This document shows positions 36,557 through 44,851 of a stretch of DNA of 64,000 bases, in pieces. How positions within the stretch are numbered: position 1 is the first letter of the stretch; every line of letters starts with the position of its first letter. The notes under the pieces were generated by a model. That model was given only the letters and a program-made list of their open reading frames with translations, did not search any database and had not been told where the DNA came from. Both the position numbers and the translations under genes were made by a program. Origin of the DNA: an uncultured Eubacterium sp. (GTDB lineage: Bacteria > Bacillota > Clostridia > Lachnospirales > Lachnospiraceae); the NCBI GenBank assembly GCA_910580075.1, contig CAJTVR010000006.1, positions 1-64,000 on the forward strand. The letters run 5' to 3'.

Positions 36557-37458
36557 ACAGTTTGAATGTAAAAGACTATTATGAAAAATCGTACCAGCTG
36601 AGACGCCGGTTTCTTGAAATCTTTACCGGACTTGGCTACGGGCATCTGACCACAGCTTTTTCGGAAACGGAGATCCTGACCGCATTGTTTGAACAAATCA
36701 TCCGTTTTGATGAAAGTAAAAAGCCTGTAGATAAATTTGTATTAAGTAAAGGACATGGTGCCGGAATGCTGTTTCCGGTTTTGGAAGATATGGGTATTTT
36801 CACAAAAGAAGAAACAGCAGCTATGCTGCAAAAGGGCGGAGATATTCTGCGTCTGAGAGAATACGTGTATCCGGGTTTTGAATTTTACGGAGGCTCTCTG
36901 GGCATCGGAATAGGCATGGCTGCCGGACTGGCGCTCGGGCTGAAACTGAAACGGTCGGACAGCATAGTATACTGCCTGATGGGAGATGCAGAGTGCTATG
37001 AAGGAGCCGTATGGGAAGCGATGCTGTTTGCTTCTCATTACAGTCTGAATAACCTTGTAGTGATTGTGGACAGAAACTACCTGGGCTGTTCTGATTTCAC
37101 GGAAAATATGTGCCGGCTGGAGCCGTTTGCAGAAAAATGGAGCAGCTGTAACTGGGAGACAGCTGAAATAAACGGTCACTCATACGAAGAGCTGTTTATG
37201 GTACTTTCCGGTGTGAGAAAGAGAAAAACTTCAAAACCTTTATGCATTATTGCGGATACAGTAAAAGGGAAAGGCCTGGATTATTTATGCAATATTCCGC
37301 TGAATCATGGATTTATGCCGACGGGAAGCAGTGCAGAGACGGCATTTAAAATGCTGGGGCATACAGGGATATCTTCCAATGACCCAAAAGCAGTATGTAC
37401 GGAAGGAGCAAAAATGAAAGGAGAAAAAATTGAAGCTGATACTGATACATCCCAATGA
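36553..37458 (+). CDS. transketolase N-terminal (thiamine-diphosphate-binding) subunit
   Basis: 301 residues with the diphosphate-binding domain: FVLSKGHGAGMLFPVLEDMG is the typical start, and GDAECYEGAVWEAMLFASHYSLNNLVVIVDRN is the metal/TPP motif (G-D-x-E, about 25 residues, N). It starts at GTG 36553 inside the stop of its partner gene, which implies coupled synthesis of the two subunits. The C-terminal tail of about 40 residues is hydrophilic. The following radical SAM gene starts within its last codons. Confidence 0.88.
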   Translation: MNSLNVKDYYEKSYQLRRRFLEIFTGLGYGHLTTAFSETEILTALFEQIIRFDESKKPVDKFVLSKGHGAGMLFPVLEDMGIFTKEETAAMLQKGGDILRLREYVYPGFEFYGGSLGIGIGMAAGLALGLKLKRSDSIVYCLMGDAECYEGAVWEAMLFASHYSLNNLVVIVDRNYLGCSDFTENMCRLEPFAEKWSSCNWETAEINGHSYEELFMVLSGVRKRKTSKPLCIIADTVKGKGLDYLCNIPLNHGFMPTGSSAETAFKMLGHTGISSNDPKAVCTEGAKMKGEKIEADTDTSQ

Positions 37459-38938
37459 CCAGAAAGCGGTATACGGGGATACATTAGAATATGCTGCCTG
37501 TGAGCCGCCCTACTGGTGTGCTGCTGCGGCACAGTACTGCCGGGAACATGGCATGGAAGTCAGTATTCTTGATGCAGAAGCAGAGAATCTGTCTGCAGAA
37601 GAAACAGGAGAAAGAGTCAGGGCATATGGGCCGGACCTTGCCGGTATTTTTGTAACAGGTACAAATCTGTCGGCTTCCACACAGAAGATGCAGGGAGCCG
37701 GCCTGGCATGTCGTGAAATAAAAAAAGAAGATGCGCAGATCCCGGTGTTTTACTGGGGGCTTCATCCATCGGCACTTCCAGAAAGAACACTTAGGGAAAA
37801 TGAGGCAGATTATGTAGTGACGGGCGAAGGATTTGATACAATCCTGAATCTGGCCCATTATCACAGCGGACAGGATACAGCATTTTGTGAAGAGAATTTA
37901 AAAGGTCTGTGCTATAGGGAAGTGAATCAGGGAAAGGAAGAAATCAGGAGGTTTGGAACTTCAGATTTTTTAGAGACAAAGGATATGCCGCTTCCGGCCT
38001 GGGACCTGCTGCCAATGGAAAAATACATGCCCCATAACTGGCATATTATGGGTGAAACAAGCCCGGAAGAAGCAAAAGGCAGATATGGCGTTATTTCGAC
38101 ATCGATTGGCTGTCCGTATAACTGTTCTTTCTGTGCGGTATCTGCGCTGTATGGCACAAAGAAACTGCGATTCTGGGATACAGAAAAGGTTGTCAGCGAG
38201 ATAGAACGTCTTGTAACGGAATATAACGTGAAGTATATCAAAATACTGGATGAATGCTTTGTCCTGAAGAGAGATTACGTTATGGAGCTGTGCAGCCGTC
38301 TTGCCGAGAAGCATTTTGATATTAATATATGGGCTTATGCAAGGGTTGATACGGTAGATCCTGAAATATTAGCAGTACTGAAAAGTGCCGGTGTGAAATG
38401 GCTCGCTTATGGCATAGAGAGTGCGGATGAAAAGGTGCTTTCAGGTGTTTCGAAATCTCAGTACAATGCGGACAGAATCAGGGATGCCGTGCGCTGGACA
38501 AAGGAAGCAGGAATCAGCATCATTGCGAATTTTATGTTTGGACTTCCTGATGACACAGAAGAATCCATGCGAAACACACTGCATGTCTGCAAAGAAATAT
38601 GTCCGGAGTGGATCAATTTTTATGTGACAATGCTTTATCCGGGATCGAAAGATTATCTGGACGCCGTTGAGTCTGGAAAGATAAAAGATGATAAATGGAT
38701 TCAGTATGCGCAGTACAGTTACGAATGTACGCCCGGGGGGGGGTATTTTCTGACACCCCGGGAAGTACTGGCTTTCAGGGACAAAGCTTTTTGTGAATTT
38801 TTTGAAGGAAATGACAGATATTTCGAACTGATTCGCACGAAATTCGGGCAGCAGTATGCAGACCGTATAAAGGTAATGACAAAACGCAGGCTTCGCAGGA
38901 AGCTGCTGGAAGACGACAGTTTTGATACTTGGAGATAA
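37430..38938 (+). CDS. cobalamin-binding radical SAM enzyme
   Basis: 502 residues with an N-terminal B12-binding-type Rossmann domain (about 1-150; no clear D-x-H-x2-G, so corrin binding may be base-off by another route or lost) and a radical SAM domain with C228, C232 and C235 (SIGCPYNCSFCAVS). KYIKILDECFVLKRD and MLYPGSKDYLDAVESGKIKDDKW are typical of class B-like enzymes. It probably methylates or rearranges a sugar or nucleotide-sugar of the neighbouring heptose module. The start is TTG 37430, with AAAGGAG at 37417-37423, overlapping the previous gene by 29 bases. A run of 9 G (38735-38743) encodes G436-G438; a one-base slip in either direction ends the protein within a few to about twenty codons. 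Confidence 0.85.
   Translation: MKLILIHPNDQKAVYGDTLEYAACEPPYWCAAAAQYCREHGMEVSILDAEAENLSAEETGERVRAYGPDLAGIFVTGTNLSASTQKMQGAGLACREIKKEDAQIPVFYWGLHPSALPERTLRENEADYVVTGEGFDTILNLAHYHSGQDTAFCEENLKGLCYREVNQGKEEIRRFGTSDFLETKDMPLPAWDLLPMEKYMPHNWHIMGETSPEEAKGRYGVISTSIGCPYNCSFCAVSALYGTKKLRFWDTEKVVSEIERLVTEYNVKYIKILDECFVLKRDYVMELCSRLAEKHFDINIWAYARVDTVDPEILAVLKSAGVKWLAYGIESADEKVLSGVSKSQYNADRIRDAVRWTKEAGISIIANFMFGLPDDTEESMRNTLHVCKEICPEWINFYVTMLYPGSKDYLDAVESGKIKDDKWIQYAQYSYECTPGGGYFLTPREVLAFRDKAFCEFFEGNDRYFELIRTKFGQQYADRIKVMTKRRLRRKLLEDDSFDTWR
38735..38743 (+). repeat. poly-G tract (9 G) inside the radical SAM gene
   Basis: Nine G residues at codons 436-438. Deletion of one gives a stop three codons later; insertion of one gives a stop about 20 codons later. 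About 65 C-terminal residues would be lost in the off state. CCCGGGG here also pairs with CCCCGGG at 38755-38761. Confidence 0.9.
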
Positions 38939-38942
38939 ATGA

Positions 38943-39932
38943 ATGGAAAAAGACAAAAAAATTTATGTGGCGGGCCATACAGGGCTTATCGGTTCAGCAA
39001 TTGCCAGAGAGCTCAAAAAACAGGGATATCAGAATCTGCTTTTCATAAATCACAGCAGTCTGGATTTGAGAAACCAGCAGGAGGTAAACTGTTTTTTTGA
39101 GCATGAAAAGCCTGATTATGTGTTTATGGCGGCGGCAGCTGTGGGCGGAGTGGCTGCAAACGACAGACTTCCTGCAACATTTTTTTATGATAATATGGCA
39201 ATGGGACTGAATGTGATTCATGCATCTTATAACGCCGGCGTGAAGAAACTTTTGTATCTTGGCAGCAACTGCATTTATCCGAAAGATGCGCCGCAGCCTT
39301 ATAAAGAAACATCCCTGCTTACTGGCTCGTTAGAGAAGACAAATGAAGCATATGCAGTAGCAAAGATTGCATGTCTAAAGATGTGTGAATTTTATAACCG
39401 GGAGTATGGGACAGATTATATCTCATGTATGCCTTGCAGCGCTTACGGGCCAGGCGACAGTTTTGATCCGGAAAATTCCCATGTCATTGCGGCGCTGATC
39501 AATAAGTTTCATGAAGCAAAAGTAAACCAGAGCCCGCAGGCTGTAATGTGGGGCAGCGGCAAGCCGTACCGTGAATTTATATTTATGGATGATATTGCAA
39601 GGGCAGCTGTTTTTCTAATGAAGCATTATTCAGGAAATGAAACGGTAAATATTGGAACAGGGATGGAATATACAATCGGAGAACTTGCAGAGGTTATACG
39701 TTCGGTAGTCGGATACGAAGGAAAGATTATCCATGATACGTCAAAGCCGGATGGAGTGCCTAAAAAACTGATAGATTCCAGCAAACTGTATGCAATGGGC
39801 TGGAAGCCTGAGATACCGTTTGAACAGGGAATCCGCATCACTTATGAAGAATATGTGAAGCAGCAGACAGCATTAAAATACGGAGCAGGTCAAAGAAAGA
39901 CAGGAGGAGAAAAGAAATGTCAAAAATACTAG
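38943..39932 (+). CDS. GDP-L-fucose synthase-like SDR (Fcl/ColC-like)
   Basis: 329-residue NAD(P)-dependent epimerase/reductase. Cofactor motif GHTGLIGSAIA at the start, AAAAVGGVAAN, LLYLGSNCIYPKDAPQPYKE (catalytic Ser) and the Y-x3-K in NEAYAVAKIACLKMCEFYNREYG, as in GDP-fucose synthase and ColC. These enzymes epimerise C3/C5 or C5 and reduce C4 of a GDP-4-keto-6-deoxy sugar. The 4,6-dehydratase that should precede it is not in the window. In this locus, with the ColD-like gene and heptose genes, the substrate may be a GDP-4-keto-6-deoxy heptose or hexose. Confidence 0.87.
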   Translation: MEKDKKIYVAGHTGLIGSAIARELKKQGYQNLLFINHSSLDLRNQQEVNCFFEHEKPDYVFMAAAAVGGVAANDRLPATFFYDNMAMGLNVIHASYNAGVKKLLYLGSNCIYPKDAPQPYKETSLLTGSLEKTNEAYAVAKIACLKMCEFYNREYGTDYISCMPCSAYGPGDSFDPENSHVIAALINKFHEAKVNQSPQAVMWGSGKPYREFIFMDDIARAAVFLMKHYSGNETVNIGTGMEYTIGELAEVIRSVVGYEGKIIHDTSKPDGVPKKLIDSSKLYAMGWKPEIPFEQGIRITYEEYVKQQTALKYGAGQRKTGGEKKCQKY

Positions 39933-40852
39933 TAACCGGCGGTGCAGGATATATTGGTTCTGTTCTTGTGCCGATGCTTTTAGAGGAAGGGCATGATGTA
40001 ACTGTTGTGGATAATTTTTACTATGATCAGTGCTCACTGCTTGCCCAGTGCATGAATCCTCATTTTCATATTGTAAGGGGAGATGTCAGAGACAGGGAGC
40101 TGATGTCCCGGCAGATCATAGGGAAAGATTTTATTATTCCGCTAGCTGCCATGGTGGGGTTTCCGCTTTGCAAAAAGGATGAGACTGCGGCGCAGACCAT
40201 AAATTATGACGCTGTTCAGATGATTATACAGCTTCGGACAGAAGACCAGAAAATACTGTATCCATGCACAAACAGCGGATACGGAGCCGGACAGGGAGAC
40301 CAGTTCTGCACAGAAGAGACGCCGATGAATCCGATTTCTTTATATGGCATTACGAAATCAAATGCCGAAAAGGCGGTACTTGAGGCAGGAAATTCACTAA
40401 CGTTTCGGTTTGCCACGGTATTTGGAGCGTCACCGCGCATGCGGATAGATTTGCTGGTGAATGATTTTGTTTATCGTGCGGTTTTTGATAAGACAGCCGT
40501 TATTTTCCAGGGAGAATTTAAGAGAAATTATGTTCATGTCCGTGATGCAGCAGGGGCATTTATTTTTGCCATCAGACATTTTGATGAAATGAAAGGCAGG
40601 GCATATAACTGCGGTTTATCATCGGCAAATCTTTCTAAAATAGAACTGTGCAAAAAAATCAAAGAACATGTACCGGACTTTGTATATCTGGAAGCACCTG
40701 TCGGGGAAGACCCGGACAAACGGGACTATATTGTTTCTAATGAACGTCTGGAAAAATGCGGATGGAAACCGGAGTATACACTTGACGACGGGATTGAGGA
40801 ACTGATCAAAGTGTATACAATTATTAAAAAGAATCAGTATTCGAATATCTGA
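39917..40852 (+). CDS. NAD-dependent epimerase/dehydratase (SDR family)
   Basis: 311 residues: ILVTGGAGYIGSVLVPMLLEEGHDVTVVDNF is the cofactor-binding start, YPCTNSGYGAGQGD carries the active-site Ser/Thr region, and SLYGITKSNAEKAVL holds Y-x3-K. It is of the extended SDR type acting on nucleotide sugars (epimerase, dehydratase or dehydrogenase). The exact reaction is not readable; a C4 or C5 epimerase or dehydratase on the GDP-heptose derivative would fit. It overlaps the Fcl-like gene by 16 bases, with AGGAGG ahead of the ATG. Confidence 0.82.
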   Translation: MSKILVTGGAGYIGSVLVPMLLEEGHDVTVVDNFYYDQCSLLAQCMNPHFHIVRGDVRDRELMSRQIIGKDFIIPLAAMVGFPLCKKDETAAQTINYDAVQMIIQLRTEDQKILYPCTNSGYGAGQGDQFCTEETPMNPISLYGITKSNAEKAVLEAGNSLTFRFATVFGASPRMRIDLLVNDFVYRAVFDKTAVIFQGEFKRNYVHVRDAAGAFIFAIRHFDEMKGRAYNCGLSSANLSKIELCKKIKEHVPDFVYLEAPVGEDPDKRDYIVSNERLEKCGWKPEYTLDDGIEELIKVYTIIKKNQYSNI

Positions 40853-40862
40853 CAGGAGGATT

Positions 40863-41801
40863 ATGGACGCTGCAGCTGCTGCGATACGTGTTATTGTTCC
40901 TATATACCTGCTTATATCTGCGGGTTATTTATTAAAAAAAACCGGGCTGTTCAGCCGAAATACATTGAAAGAAATGAATGAGAGTGTATTTCGGCTTTTT
41001 CTTCCCATGCTGCTGTTTGAGAATATGTATCAGTCAGATGTCAGAATTACAGATGCCGGACTCATTGTATATGCGGCAGGATGCGTGTTCATCATTTATT
41101 CATTCTGCAATGTGCTCATTTCCAGACTTGAAAAAAACAGGGCCAGGGCTGCCACGGTTATTCAGGGAATGTACCGGAGTAATTTTGCGCTGCTGGGAAT
41201 CGCACTGACAGAAACGATGTATGGTTCAGGCGGCACGCAGGTGACGGGGATGCTTGTGGCTGTGATTGTTCCTCTGTACAATGTACTTGCCGTAATTTTA
41301 TTCGAACGCTTCTGTGGGAACAGGAACAGCGGGATTACAGATATTCTGCCGGGTATTTTACGAAATCCCCTGATTATTGGAACTCTGCTGGGATTTTTAG
41401 CTGGCGTATCGGGAATTGCCATTCCTGATGCGGTAAACAGTGCAGCAGTTTCGCTGGCTCAGACTGCTGCACCGCTTGCACTTGTCGTAATGGGCGGTAC
41501 GTTTGAACTGAAAAAGACAGTCAGAAATAGAAAAACACTTGCAGCAGTGGCGCTGGCCAGGCTGTTTCTGATTCCCGCACTGTTCACTGCCGGGGCCGCG
41601 TTATGCGGATACCGGGAGAAGGCTCTTTATGCATTATTTCTTATGTTTGCGACGCCTGCAGCTGTTTCATCGTATTCCATGGCATGTGCAATGGGTGGTG
41701 ATGAAGACCTGGCCGGAGAGATTGTGCTGCTTACGACGGTGCTGTCCGTATTTTCCATTGGGACGGGTATTTTTGTACTAAAGACTATGCAGCTGATTTA
41801 G
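40863..41801 (+). CDS. AEC-family transporter
   Basis: 312-residue membrane protein with about ten segments and the AEC/auxin-efflux-carrier-like start IRVIVPIYLLISAGYLLKKTGLFS, GMYRSNFALLGIALTETMYG, GILRNPLIIGTLLGFL and the later MGGTFELKKTV. Relatives move small carboxylates or other organic anions. Its place inside the sugar-modifying genes, ten bases after an SDR gene with AGGAGG overlapping the gap, shows co-transcription, but no role in polymer assembly is known for this family. Confidence 0.83.
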   Translation: MDAAAAAIRVIVPIYLLISAGYLLKKTGLFSRNTLKEMNESVFRLFLPMLLFENMYQSDVRITDAGLIVYAAGCVFIIYSFCNVLISRLEKNRARAATVIQGMYRSNFALLGIALTETMYGSGGTQVTGMLVAVIVPLYNVLAVILFERFCGNRNSGITDILPGILRNPLIIGTLLGFLAGVSGIAIPDAVNSAAVSLAQTAAPLALVVMGGTFELKKTVRNRKTLAAVALARLFLIPALFTAGAALCGYREKALYALFLMFATPAAVSSYSMACAMGGDEDLAGEIVLLTTVLSVFSIGTGIFVLKTMQLI

Positions 41802-41894
41802 AAGATGTGCTTCATAGTCTGCGGGAATGATTTTTAAGATACGCTCTGGCAGTATTATGATAATCCGGATTAAAATAACAGGAGGTATTTTTGC

Positions 41895-43064
41895 ATGCTG
41901 GATATTCCTTTAATGCAGAATAATATAAATAAAAGTGATAAGGATGCCCTTATAGATTTTCTGCAGCATTCAGACCGGTTTACGAATGGAGAAAAAGTAC
42001 GGGAGTTTGAGTCCTTGTGGTCTCAATGGCTGACAGGAGGATATGACTGCCTTTTTGTAAATTCCGGTTCGTCGGCAAATTATATTACGATGGCGGCAGT
42101 TAAAGAATTATACGGCGGGGGTGAGGTAATTGTCTCACCCATTGGCTGGACAAGCGATGTTGCGGCTGTTATAACAGCCGGCCTGAATCCAGTATTTGCG
42201 GATGTAAATTTAAACAGTCTTGCAATGAATGAAAACGAGGTCATTGCTAAGATCACAGACAGAACAAGAGCAGTGCTGCTGACGCATGTTCTGGGATATA
42301 ACGGGCTGTCGGATCAGATACTTAAAATATGCCGTGAGAAAAATATTCTGCTAATAGAAGATGTATGTGAATCTCATGGAGCACAGTTTCAAGGACAAAG
42401 GTGCGGCAGTTTTGGTGATGTTTCTAATTTTTCATTTTATTATGCGCATCATATGAGCACGATTGAAGGCGGCATGATTTGCACAAAGGATAAGGAGCTG
42501 TACCGTCTGATGCGTATGTACCGCTCGCACGGAATGCTGCGTGAATGCGGTGACAAGGCATATATCAGACAGATAAGCGGCATATATCCACAGGTTCATG
42601 AAGAGTTTATATTTACGGTTCCAGGGTATAATATGCGCAGTACGGAACTAAACGCCGTCATTGGTATAAACCAGCTGAAAAGACTGGATGAAAATATAAG
42701 AAAACGGCAGGAGAATTATGAACTGTTTATCAGTCTTTTGGATAGTGAGAAATATTATACTGGTTTTGATCATGCTGGAAACAGCAATTACGCATTTGTA
42801 GTGATGCCAAATCCGGCAAAGCGCGGACTTTACAGCAGGATGATTGCGGCACTGCAGTCAGAAAAAGTGGAATTCAGGCGCGGAACTGCTGGCGGAGGCA
42901 ATATGGTCAGACAGCCATATGTACAGAAAAGGTATCCTGATTTATGTCCTGAGGATTATCCGAATGCGGAGTATATACATGAAAACGGGGTTTATACTGG
43001 CAATTATCCTGATTTAGAGCAGGATAAAATCAGGGACTTATGCAGCCTGTTAAACTCCCTGTAA
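41895..43064 (+). CDS. ColD-like PLP-dependent sugar 3-dehydratase (DegT/DnrJ/EryC1 fold)
   Basis: 389 residues of the DegT/DnrJ/EryC1 family. The position of the PLP-binding lysine reads FYYAHHMSTIEGGM, with H185-H186 and no Lys; His186 corresponds to the His that replaces Lys in ColD (GDP-4-keto-6-deoxy-mannose 3-dehydratase) and in RfbH-type E1 enzymes. It should therefore remove the C3 hydroxyl rather than aminate. The Cys-rich [2Fe-2S] part of RfbH is absent, as in ColD. MYRSHGMLRECGDK and YNMRSTELNAVIGINQLKRLD agree. Together with the Fcl/ColC-like gene it suggests a 3-deoxy (3,6-dideoxy) sugar. AGGAGG lies before the ATG. Confidence 0.85.
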   Translation: MLDIPLMQNNINKSDKDALIDFLQHSDRFTNGEKVREFESLWSQWLTGGYDCLFVNSGSSANYITMAAVKELYGGGEVIVSPIGWTSDVAAVITAGLNPVFADVNLNSLAMNENEVIAKITDRTRAVLLTHVLGYNGLSDQILKICREKNILLIEDVCESHGAQFQGQRCGSFGDVSNFSFYYAHHMSTIEGGMICTKDKELYRLMRMYRSHGMLRECGDKAYIRQISGIYPQVHEEFIFTVPGYNMRSTELNAVIGINQLKRLDENIRKRQENYELFISLLDSEKYYTGFDHAGNSNYAFVVMPNPAKRGLYSRMIAALQSEKVEFRRGTAGGGNMVRQPYVQKRYPDLCPEDYPNAEYIHENGVYTGNYPDLEQDKIRDLCSLLNSL

Positions 43065-43083
43065 AAAGAGAGGACTGACGATA

Positions 43084-44835
43084 TTGACAATATTTCGTAT
43101 TGTACGTAAATTTGGCTGTATTTTGACAAAGCATCAGAAAGTAAGAATCATGGAACTTGCAGTATTAATGATTTTTGGCGGATTTTTAGAAATGATGTCC
43201 GTTACGCTGATTCTTCCGTTTATGAATGCTGTTACAAATCCTGAAAAAGTGATGTCTGACGATGCTGTACAGCTGGTGTGCAGGATATTTCGTATACAGG
43301 ATTACCGCATGTTTCTGGTCTTTCTGGCTCTTGTAATGGCTGGCGTTTATATATTAAAAAATATTTTTCTGCTGTTTCAGATGAAAGTTCAGAAACGGTT
43401 TGCACTAAATAATATGTTTATCACACAGCAGCAGCTGTTTCATAATTTCCTGCTGCGGTCTTATGATTATTTCCTCAATGTAAAATCAGGAGAAATTATC
43501 CGCATGATTGGAGACGATACGAGAAATGTATTTATGCTGCTTACGAACCTGCTGTCTCTTTTTTCAGAGCTTGTAGTAACCTTTATTCTGATTGGTACAA
43601 TATTTGTCATTGCGCCAGGGGTTACTCTGGGAATTGCCGCACTGCTGCTTATACTGTCAGCAGTTATTGTGCTAATCATCCGTCCGGTACTGTCCAGGGC
43701 CGGTATCAGAAACAGGGATGCCCAGACGGAAATGAACCAGTGGCTGCTGCAGGCTGTCCAGGGTATCAAAGATGTAAAAATAACACAGAAAGAAAGATTT
43801 TTCGAAAGTAATTATAAAAAGAACGGGCAGATTTATATAAAAACGACGTATCAGAATGAAATACTCAGTATGGTGCCGAGATTTATGATAGAAGCGGTAG
43901 CAATGGCTGGTTTCTTTTGTGTGATTGCAGTTTTAATCGCTATGGGGACAGACCTGGAAGCTATCATTCCGATGCTTTCCGGTGTAGCAGTTGCAGCTGT
44001 GCGGCTGCTTCCTTCGGTGAACCGGATTTCACAGGGAATGGCTGGGATTGCATTCGGAGAACCTGCAGCTGACAAACTGATAGAGAATCTGAATGAAGCG
44101 GATGAATATGACAGCCTTTACCAGAAATATATTACCAAGGCTGACAAAACCAGAATTTCGAAACTGCAGAATAAAATAGAATTTCTGCATATAAGCTATA
44201 AGTACCCGGCTGGAAAAAGGAATGTTCTTTCAGATGCTTCGTTTGTTATCCATAAAGGAGAATCCGTCGGAATTAAGGGAGCCTCGGGCGCAGGAAAGAC
44301 AACCGCTGTAGATATGCTTTTAGGGCTGCTTTCCCCACAGAAAGGAAAAATTCTAGTGGATGGATCAGATATTCAGTCGGACATGAAAGGATGGCTAGAT
44401 CAGATTGGATATATACCGCAGTCGATTTTTATGCTGGACGCAGATGTAAGACAAAATGTTGCGTTTGGAGCAGAGAAAGGAGAGACAGACGACGAACGGG
44501 TCTGGAAGGCATTAGAAGAAGCAGCAATAGCTGATGACATCAAAGAATGGCCCCAGGGCCTTGATACGCAGATCGGCGAACGAGGTATCCGGCTTTCCGG
44601 CGGCCAGCGGCAGCGTATAGGAATAGCAAGAGCTCTTTACGCAAATCCGTCCGTGCTCTTTTTTGATGAAGCAACAAGTGCGCTCGATACAGAAACGGAA
44701 ACAGTCATTATGGATTCTGTCAGCAAACTGCACGGGAAAAAGACAATGATAATTATTGCTCACAGATTAAGTACCCTTGAAGGATGTGACCATATTTACT
44801 GTGTGGAAGAGGGAAGCATTCAAAAGGTTCGTTAG
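43084..44835 (+). CDS. ABC transporter with fused membrane and ATPase domains (PglK-like flippase)
   Basis: 583-residue half-transporter that would work as a homodimer. Six membrane segments lie in residues 1-310, then an ATPase domain with Walker A GASGAGKTTAVDML near residue 400, signature LSGGQRQRIGIARAL and Walker B SVLFFDEATSALD. The N-terminus (GGFLEMMSVTLILPFMNAVTNP) is like PglK, the flippase for lipid-linked oligosaccharides. No Wzx-type flippase is present in the locus, so this protein probably moves the repeat unit across the membrane for the Wzy-like polymerase. The start is TTG 43084, with GAGAGGA upstream. Confidence 0.87.
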   Translation: MTIFRIVRKFGCILTKHQKVRIMELAVLMIFGGFLEMMSVTLILPFMNAVTNPEKVMSDDAVQLVCRIFRIQDYRMFLVFLALVMAGVYILKNIFLLFQMKVQKRFALNNMFITQQQLFHNFLLRSYDYFLNVKSGEIIRMIGDDTRNVFMLLTNLLSLFSELVVTFILIGTIFVIAPGVTLGIAALLLILSAVIVLIIRPVLSRAGIRNRDAQTEMNQWLLQAVQGIKDVKITQKERFFESNYKKNGQIYIKTTYQNEILSMVPRFMIEAVAMAGFFCVIAVLIAMGTDLEAIIPMLSGVAVAAVRLLPSVNRISQGMAGIAFGEPAADKLIENLNEADEYDSLYQKYITKADKTRISKLQNKIEFLHISYKYPAGKRNVLSDASFVIHKGESVGIKGASGAGKTTAVDMLLGLLSPQKGKILVDGSDIQSDMKGWLDQIGYIPQSIFMLDADVRQNVAFGAEKGETDDERVWKALEEAAIADDIKEWPQGLDTQIGERGIRLSGGQRQRIGIARALYANPSVLFFDEATSALDTETETVIMDSVSKLHGKKTMIIIAHRLSTLEGCDHIYCVEEGSIQKVR

Positions 44836-44851
44836 GAGGAATGAAAGGAAA

